In this document: piece by piece, positions 44,227-53,016 of the stretch | How the letters are laid out: the number at the start of each line of letters is the position of its first letter | Numbering within the stretch: the stretch's first letter is position 1 | Assembly: GCA_964412015.1 (NCBI GenBank) | Contig: CAYPMO010000011.1 | Coordinates: forward strand, 16,442-80,441 | From: SZUA-318 sp964412015 | GTDB lineage: Bacteria; Gemmatimonadota; Gemmatimonadetes; Longimicrobiales; Gaopeijiaceae | Length of the DNA: 64,000 nt | Direction of reading: 5' to 3' | Made by a program: the position numbers and the translations under genes | Notes under the pieces: model-generated | Told to the model about the DNA's origin: nothing | What the model saw: only the letters and a program-made list of their open reading frames with translations | Databases searched by the model: none

Positions 44227-45672
44227 TCAGGAGCTTTCCTCCCTCGCCGCCTCCCTGAGCAGCTCCCACGTCCGAGCGACGTGCTCCTCGCGGGTCTTGA
44301 GGTTCCCGATCGCGAGACGGAGCACCAGCCGCCCGCCGAGACGCGTGTGGGTCAGGAACGCCTCCCCGGACGCGTTGACGCGGTCGAGGATGCGCTGGTT
44401 GAGCGCGTCGGCTTCCTCCCCCGAATCGCCGGCCGGGACACGGCGGAAGCACACGAGGCTGAACGGCACGGGCGCCGCCAGCGTCCACCCTTCCTCGGCC
44501 TCGACCCAGTCGGCGAAGGCGCGCGCGATGCGGATGTGCTCGCGCAGGTTGGCCATGATACCCTCCCGGCCGAACCAACGGAGCACGAACCAGAGCTTGA
44601 GGGCGCGAAATCGGCGGCCCAACGCGATGCCGTAGTTCATCAGGTCGCGTGCCTTCCCGGTCTCCGCGGCCCGAAGATACTCGGGCACGAGGGAGAACGC
44701 GCGCATCAGGTCGGCCGACCGGCGGCAGTACAGGACCGAGCAATCCACCGGGGTGAAGAGCCATTTGTGGGGATTGACCACCACCGAGTCGGCCCTCTCC
44801 CAGCCGGTGAACAGCGGGCGGAGCTCCGGAAGGATCGCTGCGGGCCCGCCGTAGGCCGCGTCCACGTGCAACCAGGCGCCGAACTCCTCGGCGATGTCGG
44901 CGCTCGCCTCCACGGGATCCACGGACGTGGTCGAGGTCGTACCCAGCGTGGCAACCACGGCGACCGGCCGGACTCCTGCCGCGACATCCTCGCGGATCGC
45001 GTCGCGGAGCGCATCCGATCTCATGCGGAATGCGTCGTCGGACGGGATCGTCCGGTAGCCCGCGCGTCCGAATCCGAGCGCGAGCACCGCCTTCTCCACC
45101 GACGAATGGGCGTGCTCGGACGCATAGACGCGCCCGCGGGGCAGACCGAAGAGGCCGGTCTCGTGGACCTCGGCGTAGGCGGCCTCCCGCGCCGCGGCCA
45201 GCGCGTACATCACCGAGCTCGACGCCGTGTCGTTGATCGTTCCGTCGAACTCCGAGGGGAGGCCCACGAGTTGCCGGAGCCAGTCCAGCGTCACCTCCTC
45301 GAGCTCCGTGGCCGCCGGGGAGCTGCGCCAGACCATCGCGTTCACGTTCAGCGCCGCGCTCAGCATCTCGCCGAGGATGCCGGGTCCCGAGCCCGTGACC
45401 GAGAAGTAGCCGAAGAACGCGGGGTGGTTCCAGTGCGTGATCCCGGGCAGGATGACGCTCCGGAAGTCGGCGAGCGCGGCGTCGAGATCCTCACCCGCCG
45501 ACGGAGGTCCGGCGGGAAGACGCGCCCGGACCTCCCCGGGTTGGACCTGCGCCATGACGGGCAGCGAGCCGACGCCGGCCAGGTAGTCGGCCATCCAGTC
45601 GGCGGCTTCGTGCGCGAGACGTCGGAATTCCTCCGGAGGGAGGTCCCCGGGGAGCCGCGCGGCGGGCATCAT
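44227..45672 (-). CDS. Aromatic L-amino acid decarboxylase-like PLP enzyme
   Basis: 481 residues, group II PLP decarboxylase fold (DDC/TDC family). HWNHPAFFGYFSVTGSGPGI and SALNVNAMVWRSSPAATELE match the family; PLP Lys303 in VVVNPHKWLFTPVD; substrate-stack His in YASEHAHSS; PLP Asp in WLHVDAAYGG. In an ungapped alignment to mammalian DDC (from memory) the catalytic-loop Tyr332 position is Leu (ARDLMNYGIALGRRF), as in many bacterial homologues, so the exact reaction is uncertain. Likely substrates are Trp, Tyr or Phe. ATG overlaps the RsbRD-like stop by four bases, coupling the two. Confidence 0.85.
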   Translation of the reverse strand: MMPAARLPGDLPPEEFRRLAHEAADWMADYLAGVGSLPVMAQVQPGEVRARLPAGPPSAGEDLDAALADFRSVILPGITHWNHPAFFGYFSVTGSGPGILGEMLSAALNVNAMVWRSSPAATELEEVTLDWLRQLVGLPSEFDGTINDTASSSVMYALAAAREAAYAEVHETGLFGLPRGRVYASEHAHSSVEKAVLALGFGRAGYRTIPSDDAFRMRSDALRDAIREDVAAGVRPVAVVATLGTTSTTSVDPVEASADIAEEFGAWLHVDAAYGGPAAILPELRPLFTGWERADSVVVNPHKWLFTPVDCSVLYCRRSADLMRAFSLVPEYLRAAETGKARDLMNYGIALGRRFRALKLWFVLRWFGREGIMANLREHIRIARAFADWVEAEEGWTLAAPVPFSLVCFRRVPAGDSGEEADALNQRILDRVNASGEAFLTHTRLGGRLVLRLAIGNLKTREEHVARTWELLREAAREESS

Positions 45673-46319
45673 TCGTTCGGGGCCCGTCCCATCCAGGACC
45701 CGGGCAGCTCACCGAGGATCTCGCGAACTTCCTCCCGGATCGCGTGAAGCTGGCTGCGCACCTCCTTCTCCAAGTCGGCCGTGGGCGGCACTTCCGGTAC
45801 CCCGGACCCCTCGAACAGCGAGAAGAAGAGCGCGTCCGTGTGGCCGACGCTCGCGTGCACCACTCCCATGTCGATCGCACGGCTCAACCGCAGCAGGTCC
45901 CGCAAGGAGACCTTGGCTCGCCCAGCGAGCGGAGGCTCCTGGTACAGGATCCGGATGACGACCTCGCGGAGGATCTGGAACTCCTCGATGACCTCTCCGG
46001 CTGCCAGGCCTCGCTTCGCGGCCATCGCCCCGAACAGCGTGGAGCACCGGATCCAGAGCGGCTCGACCTGGTCGCGGTAGGGGCCGATCATGACGGGCAG
46101 GAAGCTCGTGAGGAGCTCCAGGAACTCCTCCAGGAGGCCGTTGACGCCCCTCGCGTCCGAGGCGTACCGGCTCTGGACCTCGCGCAGCCACCGCTGTGTG
46201 ATGCGAGGGACGCGCATCTCGACCCAAACGGACAACTCCAACGGCTTGACCTTTCGCTCGACCGACGGGGCAACGTCGGAGGTTCTGAAGGAAGGCTTTA
46301 CCGTGATTCTCGACATCAT
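45669..46319 (-). CDS. RsbRD N-terminal-like helical protein
   Basis: 216 residues from ATG 46319 (or the next ATG, 46316); longer starts would overlap the kinase gene. Predicted all-helical: VPRITQRWLREVQSRYASD, LLEEFLELLTSFLPVMIGPY and AAGEVIEEFQILREVVIRIL resemble the RsbRD_N module found in stress-signalling and light/redox sensor proteins, but the match is by eye and weak. Other ideas: a stand-alone sensor helical bundle for the kinase encoded just upstream. Overlaps the decarboxylase start. Confidence 0.6.
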   Translation of the reverse strand: MMSRITVKPSFRTSDVAPSVERKVKPLELSVWVEMRVPRITQRWLREVQSRYASDARGVNGLLEEFLELLTSFLPVMIGPYRDQVEPLWIRCSTLFGAMAAKRGLAAGEVIEEFQILREVVIRILYQEPPLAGRAKVSLRDLLRLSRAIDMGVVHASVGHTDALFFSLFEGSGVPEVPPTADLEKEVRSQLHAIREEVREILGELPGSWMGRAPNE

Positions 46320-46393
46320 CCACCGGGGTGGAGGTGCGGCCGCCAGAAGACGTCCGTCCGCGTCTGAAAGATGTCCCATCGAGGAAGCCATTG

Positions 46394-49300
46394 CTACCCC
46401 TCTCGATCCGGCTCGGCGGCCCACCTCCGGATCCTGATCCGCACACGGGTCCCCTGTCCCTCACGGCTCTCCAGGCCGACCGTCCCGCCCCACGACTCGA
46501 CGAGCCGGCGCACGATGGCCAGGCCGAGTCCTGCCCCGGTGGATCGCGTGCTGAACTGCGGCTCGAAGACGCGGGCGCGGAAGCCCTCCGGGATTCCCTT
46601 TCCACTATCCACCACGCAGAGCGTGAGCCCGCCCTCGGCATCCGTGGCCGCCTCGACCCGAACGGTACCCCCGAGCGGAGAGGCGATCCGCGCGTTCTCG
46701 AGCAAGTTGACCAACACCTCCTTCATCTCCGTCGCGCGGGCGCGGACCGGCGGGAGGCCCTCGGGCACCACCGCCTCGAACCTCACCGGCCCCTCCGATC
46801 CCCGGTAGAGCGCGAGCACCTCCCGGACGACACGGCCGACGTCCACGGGCTCGAGCGGGATACCCTCCGCGGACGGCGCGCCGAAGCGGGAGAAGCTCTT
46901 CGCGATGGCCGCCAGCCGGTCGATCTCCTCCAGTACGGCATCCGCGTTCTTCGCCAGGATCGAATCGAAGTCCGTCCGTCGGTCCTCCCAGGCCCGACGT
47001 ATGTGCTGGAGCGAGAGCTTCATCGGCGTCAGGGGGTTCTTCACCTCGTGCGCCACCTGGCGCGCCATCTCGCCCCACGCCAGGACGCGCTCCGTACGCA
47101 GCTCGTCGGTGACGTCCTCCAGGGCGACGACCGCGCCGCCGGGCTCCGTCCTGGTGCCGAGGCGGCGCGCGCGGACCCGGATGCGACGGGCGCCATCCTG
47201 GAGCTCGACGTGCGCCTCCTCACGATTCGACACGAGGAAGCCTTCGAGCCATCCCAGAAGCTCCTCGCCCAGGCTGCCCCCCGCAGGGAGGGGCTTCCCG
47301 ACCGTGACGTGCTCGTCGAGAAGAGCCTCGGCCCGGGGGTTCACGAGGGTCACGCGACCGGCACCATCGAGCGCCACCATGCCCACGGCCGCCTCCTCCA
47401 TGATCGCCTGGGTCCGGCGGGTCGTTCGGACGAGCTGCCGACGCGCTCGACGGAGCCTGCCGACCATCCGGTTGAACGCCCTGAAGACCGATCCGAACTC
47501 GTCGGCCCGGTCGGCGGGCAGGCGTAGCGCCAGATTGCCGGCCCCCACATGCTCCGACGCGACCTGCAGGGCCTGGATGGGCCTGGTGAGCGCGCGGCCG
47601 ACCAGCAGGGCCAGTGCGAGAGAAAGAGCCGCCCCCACGAGCACGGCGAACGCGAGGAACTCCAGGACGTCGGCGGTGCCGAGCGCGGTAGCCCCGGCCT
47701 GGCGAGGGACCTGGGCGCTGAGGATGTCGCCGTCCGGCAGACGACGGAACGCGGACACGTACGACCACGTTCCCAGCTCCACCTCCTCGAAGGCGCGAAC
47801 GTCGTCCCCGCGCTCCAGAAGACGATAGGTGGACAGGGGGAGCCAGGCTTCGTAGAGCCCGAGCTCCACCAGCTCCTCGACCGATCCGTCGTACAACTCC
47901 CCGCGCCGGTACTCCAGAAGCTCGACGCCCACACGCCGCGAGAGGGCCTGCATCCGCCCGCTGACTTCCGTGTACCAGCCCGCCGCGTCCTCGGCGACGC
48001 GCTGAGCGAGCACCTGGGCCGCGCGCGCGGAGGCTCCCGCGATCGTGCGGTAGGCCAACGTGCCGAAGAGCGCGACGGCAAGCACGAAGAACCCGAACAG
48101 CGCGAACGTCACACGGGCCCTGAACGTGATCGGAACGCCCCTGAGCCGCAGGCCGCCGGGAGCGTAATCCCGGAGGAGCCCCCGGCCCAACGAACGGAAC
48201 AGCAGCAGCACGAGGACGTTGGCGACCAGGAGGAGCGTGGCGCGCCCGACCGCCGGGAGCACCCCGGGGAGCTGGACCGTGTAGTGGGCCCGATAGAGCG
48301 CGTTCGAGAACGTGAGCGGCAACTCGGCACGCCACCCACTGCCCCACCGCGACCAGCGAAGTCCCTGACGTGAGCCTTCCCACGAGGCGCGCGGGATGAG
48401 CGTGAGCGCAGGGGCCGCCTCCTCGCCGCCTCCGAGGAGCGGGCTGAGACCCGCCGTGGACGTCGGGTCGGCGAACGGCGGCGCCGCCGCCGTCAGGATC
48501 GAGCCGCCCTCCAGCGTCACCCGCAGGACGTAGCGTGCGTCGTCACGGTGGTAGTGGAGCAGCGTGGCGGCGCCGGGGGAGCCGGCGTCCTCCTGGACCT
48601 CGTACGCGACCACGGGCCGCTCCGTCACGCCGACGCGGAGCTCCTGCTCGGGGATGCCGGCCGCCGACCAGAGCGTGAGCCAGGCCGGTGCGCCCAGGTC
48701 GGCGAGTCCACTCCGTCGCCACGCGCCGTAGAGCACGTCCACGCCCCCGTCGCCCTGGGCCGAGAGCCGCACCGCGGCGTCGCTCAGCCGCCAGAGGGCC
48801 TCCTCGAGAGCGGGGTCCTCCGGGGCGGCGAGCTGGTTCAGGTACGCCGCGCCGATCTCCGTTCGCGCCTCGACGCGCTCGGCCCAGGTGGTCGGGATCG
48901 CCACGCTCCCCGCGAGGATGCCGGCCACCACCCAGGAGGCCAGGCGTCCTCTGGGGCGCACGTCGAGGGGCGCCGTCGCCGCCAGCCCGATCGGAAGGGC
49001 CCAGAGCGCCGGCCACCACCATGGCGCCCCTCCGACCCATCGCACCCAGAGCACGGTCCCGACGGCCAACGCCGCGGCCACGGTGATCGCGACTGCGTGC
49101 CAGACCTCCGGAGCGTGTCGGGCGCCTCTCGATCCCGCGAGGGCGGTTCCCGCGACCAGCGCGAGGAAGATCGTCGCCGTGCCCTGGAACACGATCCAGC
49201 CGATGCGGCCCTGCGCCAGGGACTCGGGCGAAGCTCCGGCCGCCATCCAGCCCAGCAGGACCGCGAAGAGGCCCCCGGTCGCCGCGCCCGCGATCGACGA

Positions 49301-50425
49301 CCGGAGCCGGATGGGAGGCGGGGGTACCACGGACGCCACCATCGCGAGGGACAGCACGAGCATGGCGAGGCGTCCGAGCGTGACGGGGACCGGTCCGGGA
49401 AGCGAGAACGAGCCCGGGTCGAAGAGGAAGGCGAGGCCCGGCAGCTCCCGGAAGGGCAGCAGCCCGGCGGCGGTCACCAGCGTCGCCGACGCGAGCCCCA
49501 CGTCCGCGAGGTGGGAGCCGGCCGCCAGCGCAAATAGGATCCAGGCTAGAACGGCCAGTCCTCCGACCCGAACGCGCCACGCATCGAGGATCTCCCGGGC
49601 GCGCTCGCCCGGAGACGGAGGATCCAGGATGACCGTGAAGAGCGTGCGGTCGCCCAGGGTCCAATCCCACGCCGGGCCGTTCTCTTCCCTCGCCTCCCGG
49701 ACGAGACGGATGCGCTCACCCACGTCCCGGCGGAACTCCGACGCGAAGTCTCCCGCTTCGGCGGCGAGAGGGCCGGGAAGGTCCACGCGCAGCAACACGG
49801 CCGCGACGGCGGTCGCGCCCGAGCCGGTCGGGGCCGTGACGTAGAGGTAGCCGAACAAAGGCAGATCGCCGTACGCGTATCGGCGAAGCCCCCTCTGGAC
49901 TTCCTCCGGGACCTGCCCCCGGTGCAGTCCGTCCCAGACGAGCAGTTCCCCCTGGGGCCCGTACAGGGCCAGGGCGGTGACCCCGTATGCGGCCCTGAGA
50001 CGCGCCAGGGGCTCCGCGAGCCGAGGCACGCTGTCCGCCGCTTGCGCCGCGAGGGCGTCGGCCGCTCCTTCCGCCGCCTGGAGCCGATCTTCGAGCGCGG
50101 CCTGCAGGCGCGTGCCGATCGCCGCCTCCCTCCGGGCCCAGTACGCCTCGAAGTCGCCTTGCACGTCCCGCGCGTCCCGGTGAGCGGCGAACCCGGCGAG
50201 GACCCCGGCCAGGAGCGCGAGCGAGCCGATCGCGCGCAGACGCCGCCTCCGCGCGTCGCCCTCCATCCCCACGACGAACGCGAGCGCCGCCACGGCCAGC
50301 AGAGGCCCCCACGGGTGCGCCGCCCAGGCTGCGAGCGAGACCACGCCGAGCCACGGCGAGAGCCGGGTCCGGGCGACCGGCCACCACGCGCGCATGTGCA
50401 GTCCCGAGGGGATGTGAGATCTCAT
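46394..50425 (-). CDS. Giant multi-pass NtrY-like sensor histidine kinase
   Basis: 1343 residues. Two hydrophobic segments near 20-80, a CHASE-like extracytoplasmic loop (about 85-270), a block of about nine more membrane helices (about 280-530), a second large extracytoplasmic region (about 540-720), two further helices, another loop, then a last helix (about 880-905), HAMP (RALTRPIQALQVASEHVGAGNLALRL), a PAS-like domain (AIMEEAAVGMVALDGAGRV) and the kinase core. H box AHEVKNPLTPMKLSLQ with His1126; N box NLLENA (1240-1245); G boxes VVDSGKGIP and TGAGLGLAIV. The HExKNPLTP type is NtrY-like. ATG 50425 or 50395. No adjacent regulator. Confidence 0.88.
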   Translation of the reverse strand: MRSHIPSGLHMRAWWPVARTRLSPWLGVVSLAAWAAHPWGPLLAVAALAFVVGMEGDARRRRLRAIGSLALLAGVLAGFAAHRDARDVQGDFEAYWARREAAIGTRLQAALEDRLQAAEGAADALAAQAADSVPRLAEPLARLRAAYGVTALALYGPQGELLVWDGLHRGQVPEEVQRGLRRYAYGDLPLFGYLYVTAPTGSGATAVAAVLLRVDLPGPLAAEAGDFASEFRRDVGERIRLVREAREENGPAWDWTLGDRTLFTVILDPPSPGERAREILDAWRVRVGGLAVLAWILFALAAGSHLADVGLASATLVTAAGLLPFRELPGLAFLFDPGSFSLPGPVPVTLGRLAMLVLSLAMVASVVPPPPIRLRSSIAGAATGGLFAVLLGWMAAGASPESLAQGRIGWIVFQGTATIFLALVAGTALAGSRGARHAPEVWHAVAITVAAALAVGTVLWVRWVGGAPWWWPALWALPIGLAATAPLDVRPRGRLASWVVAGILAGSVAIPTTWAERVEARTEIGAAYLNQLAAPEDPALEEALWRLSDAAVRLSAQGDGGVDVLYGAWRRSGLADLGAPAWLTLWSAAGIPEQELRVGVTERPVVAYEVQEDAGSPGAATLLHYHRDDARYVLRVTLEGGSILTAAAPPFADPTSTAGLSPLLGGGEEAAPALTLIPRASWEGSRQGLRWSRWGSGWRAELPLTFSNALYRAHYTVQLPGVLPAVGRATLLLVANVLVLLLFRSLGRGLLRDYAPGGLRLRGVPITFRARVTFALFGFFVLAVALFGTLAYRTIAGASARAAQVLAQRVAEDAAGWYTEVSGRMQALSRRVGVELLEYRRGELYDGSVEELVELGLYEAWLPLSTYRLLERGDDVRAFEEVELGTWSYVSAFRRLPDGDILSAQVPRQAGATALGTADVLEFLAFAVLVGAALSLALALLVGRALTRPIQALQVASEHVGAGNLALRLPADRADEFGSVFRAFNRMVGRLRRARRQLVRTTRRTQAIMEEAAVGMVALDGAGRVTLVNPRAEALLDEHVTVGKPLPAGGSLGEELLGWLEGFLVSNREEAHVELQDGARRIRVRARRLGTRTEPGGAVVALEDVTDELRTERVLAWGEMARQVAHEVKNPLTPMKLSLQHIRRAWEDRRTDFDSILAKNADAVLEEIDRLAAIAKSFSRFGAPSAEGIPLEPVDVGRVVREVLALYRGSEGPVRFEAVVPEGLPPVRARATEMKEVLVNLLENARIASPLGGTVRVEAATDAEGGLTLCVVDSGKGIPEGFRARVFEPQFSTRSTGAGLGLAIVRRLVESWGGTVGLESREGQGTRVRIRIRRWAAEPDREG

Positions 50426-50592
50426 GGGCCCTGGATCCTACGACGCGACGGTGAGCGGAGATCCCCGGGCGGACGAGCGAAGATACAGCAGCCGCTCCTC
50501 GCCCACATCCCCGAACCGACGCTCGCCGCCCGGGTATTCCTGGATATCGGCCGGCTACAGCGTCGGCCGCCCGGTCCCGCCAAGGAGTCCCG

Positions 50593-51291
50593 ATGATCCG
50601 ACGTGAGCACCTCCGAGCCTCCTTCGCACTCGCGTCCCTCCTGGCCCCGAGCGTCCTCGCCGCACAGAGCGTCGTCGTGGATGAGGGGACGTTCGCGGTA
50701 ACCCTGGACGGAGCTCCCGCGGGAACCGAGCGGTTCACGATCCGCCGTGCCGGCGTGGGTGGCGATGCCATCGTGATCGCCAACGCGGTCATCGAGCTGG
50801 ATCGGGGAGCGGGACCGATGGAGTTGCGCCCGCTGCTGGAAGCCACGCCCGTGGACGACGCGTCTTCCAGTTACCAGCTCAAGGTATCCGGCGCCGAGAC
50901 ATCCGAGCTCAGCGTACGCCTCGCGGGCCGACGCTACGTCTCGAGGATCCATACGGAGGAGGGTGAGGAAGAACGCGAGTTCCTGGCGCGCCCCGGAACC
51001 CGCATCGTCGAGGAAGGCGTCGCCCACCAGTACTATTTCCTGCGCGGCGTTCGGGAGGGTTCGTCCGCACCGGTCATCGAGCCCCGGACGCGAAGCCAAT
51101 TCCAACTCGCAGCCTCCGCCCCCACGGAGGAGCGGGTCACCGTCGGCTCGGCCTACGTGACGGCCCGGAAGGTGACGTTTTCCTCGGGAGAGGACGTGCG
51201 CCACGTCTGGTTCGATGAGCAGGGACGCGTCGTCCGCGTCGAGATTCCCGGCCGTGGCTACGTAGCGCAGCGCCGGGACCTCCCGGACTAG
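50593..51291 (+). CDS. Hypothetical exported protein
   Basis: 232 residues, ribosome site AAGGAG 7 bases before ATG 50593. Signal peptide (FALASLLAPSVLAAQS) with likely cleavage after AAQ. The mature part is rich in beta strands (GTFAVTLDGAPAGTERFTI, YQLKVSGAETSELSVRLAG, VWFDEQGRVVRVEIPGRGY), similar in shape to periplasmic DUF3108/DUF6134-type proteins of unknown role; I cannot assign one. The region around the stop is a 14-base tandem duplication. Confidence 0.75.
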   Translation: MIRREHLRASFALASLLAPSVLAAQSVVVDEGTFAVTLDGAPAGTERFTIRRAGVGGDAIVIANAVIELDRGAGPMELRPLLEATPVDDASSSYQLKVSGAETSELSVRLAGRRYVSRIHTEEGEEEREFLARPGTRIVEEGVAHQYYFLRGVREGSSAPVIEPRTRSQFQLAASAPTEERVTVGSAYVTARKVTFSSGEDVRHVWFDEQGRVVRVEIPGRGYVAQRRDLPD

Positions 51292-51307
51292 CACCCCCGG
51301 ACTAGCA
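51282..51307 (+). repeat. Tandem 14-base duplication over the stop codon
   Basis: CCCGGACTAGCA occurs at 51282-51293 and again at 51296-51307, so the stop codon and its context are repeated. Confidence 0.7.
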
Positions 51308-51343
51308 TCCGAGGAGACGTTTCGTCCCGATGGCCGCCTCTTC

Positions 51344-51369
51344 AAGGCTAACGCCTGAGGGTTAGCTTT
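51344..51369 (+). terminator. Hairpin, possible weak terminator
   Basis: AAGGCTAAC (51344-51352) and GTTAGCTTT (51361-51369) pair at 8 of 9 positions around an 8-base loop, 52 bases after the exported-protein stop. The T-run is only three bases. Confidence 0.35.
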
Positions 51370-51514
51370 CACCGGCTCGCCCGGAAGGGTCGCTGAAGGC
51401 CTATGCGCCCTCGCCCGTAGTTCGGTACGGTGCCGGCGAAACCCGCTGACGTGGGTGGGCGTACGGCCCTGTGCCGGGCATGTCCGCGGAACCCAGAGTT
51501 CAGGGAGGTGGAGG

Positions 51515-53002
51515 ATGAGGATCTGCGCAGGCGTGGGGGCCCTCCTGGGGCTCCTGGCCGCCTCGCCCATGACGGCGCAGCCGGTGCCCGCGTCGCTGAC
51601 GCTCGAACAGGCCATCGAGATCGCGCGGGGCAACAACCCCACCTACCTCCAGAGCCGGAACGACCAGGTCCAGGCGGACTGGGACGTTCGCGAGGCCTAC
51701 GGCCAGTGGCTCCCCTCGGCGTCGGCCAACTCGTCGCTGACCTGGCAAGGTGCCGGCGAGCAGCAGTTCGGAACCCTGACGCTCGGGGACTTGGGTTTCG
51801 CGGATCTCCCGTCCTACTACCTGTCGAGCTACGGGCTGTCGCTGGGGATGAACCTGAGTCTGGCGACCCTCGTGGGACCCTCGCAGGCGAAGGCGGCCCG
51901 CGGCGCCACCGAGGCTCGTATCCGCCTCGCCGAATCGAATCTGGTCTCGCAGGTTACCGGCGCCTACCTGGAGGTCCTCCGGCAGCAGGAAGGGCTCAGG
52001 CTCGCCGAGCAACAACTCGAGAACGCCCAGCTCAACCTGCGGCTCGCCCAGGGCCGCCTGGAGGTCGGCGCCGCCACGCCCATCGACGTCGGACAGGCCG
52101 AAGTGCAGGTCGGGCGCGCCGAGGTGACGGTCCTCCAGGCCCGGAACGCGATCGCGACCGGGCGCATGAGGCTCCTCCAGCAGCTCGGCGTGTCGGTGAA
52201 CCAGGAGGTCACCCTCACGACCACGTTCGAGCTGACCCAGCCGACCTGGACCCTGGACGAGCTTCTCGGCAGGGCCATGGAGCGCAACCCCACCCTGGAC
52301 GCGACACGCCGCTCGAAGCGGGCCGCCGAGATCGGGGTCACCGCGGCGCGATCCTCGTATTTCCCCTCCCTGTCCTTGTCCACTGGTTGGAGCGGGTTCA
52401 GCCGTGAGGCCAGCAACACCGACTACCAGATCCTCTCGGCGAAGGCGCGCGTGGCCTCCCAGGTCGCGCAGTGCAACGCGACCAACGAGCTCTACAGCCG
52501 ACTGGCCCGACCGCTTCCCGCCCTCGACTGTACCAAGTACGCGTTCACCGACGCCGACCGTCAGGCGATCATCGCGGAGAACGACCAGTTCCCGTTCGGC
52601 TTCCAGAGGAGTCCGTTCAGCGTCAGGCTCGGGCTGAGCATCCCGATCTTCCAGGGCTTGAGCCGCGAGAGGAACCTCGAGGCCGCCAAGCTCCAGCGCG
52701 ATGACCTGGAACACCAGGTTAGGGAGCAGGAGATCGCGCTCCGCGCCGATCTGTCGGTGGCGCTCACCACCGTGAGCACGGCGTACCAGAGCGCCCTGCT
52801 CGAGGAGAGGAACCGCTCCCTGGCCGAGCAGCAGTTGCACCTGGCCCGCGAGCGCTACCAGCTCGGCGCCATCACGTTCGTCGAGCTCGTCGCGGCCCAG
52901 ACGGTCTTGGCGCAGGCCGATCGGGATCGGACCGCGGCCGTTTTCGCGTACCATGATGCCGTCACGAGGCTCAAGTCCCTCGTGGGCACCCCACTCCGGT
53001 AG
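51515..53002 (+). CDS. TolC-family outer-membrane efflux protein
   Basis: 495 residues from ATG 51515, ribosome site AGGGAGG. Signal peptide ending at TAQ. Two homologous outer-membrane-efflux repeats (LTLEQAIEIARGNNPTYLQ and WTLDELLGRAMERNPTLDA) made of long coiled-coil helices, with beta segments for the barrel (PSASANSSLTWQG, PSLSLSTGWSGF). A roughly 60-residue insertion with two cysteines (QCNATNELYSRLARPLPALDC) interrupts the second repeat. First gene of a five-gene chain with a MacA-like adaptor, two permeases and bshB1. Confidence 0.9.
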   Translation: MRICAGVGALLGLLAASPMTAQPVPASLTLEQAIEIARGNNPTYLQSRNDQVQADWDVREAYGQWLPSASANSSLTWQGAGEQQFGTLTLGDLGFADLPSYYLSSYGLSLGMNLSLATLVGPSQAKAARGATEARIRLAESNLVSQVTGAYLEVLRQQEGLRLAEQQLENAQLNLRLAQGRLEVGAATPIDVGQAEVQVGRAEVTVLQARNAIATGRMRLLQQLGVSVNQEVTLTTTFELTQPTWTLDELLGRAMERNPTLDATRRSKRAAEIGVTAARSSYFPSLSLSTGWSGFSREASNTDYQILSAKARVASQVAQCNATNELYSRLARPLPALDCTKYAFTDADRQAIIAENDQFPFGFQRSPFSVRLGLSIPIFQGLSRERNLEAAKLQRDDLEHQVREQEIALRADLSVALTTVSTAYQSALLEERNRSLAEQQLHLARERYQLGAITFVELVAAQTVLAQADRDRTAAVFAYHDAVTRLKSLVGTPLR

Positions 53003-53016
53003 AGGCCGGATAGACC

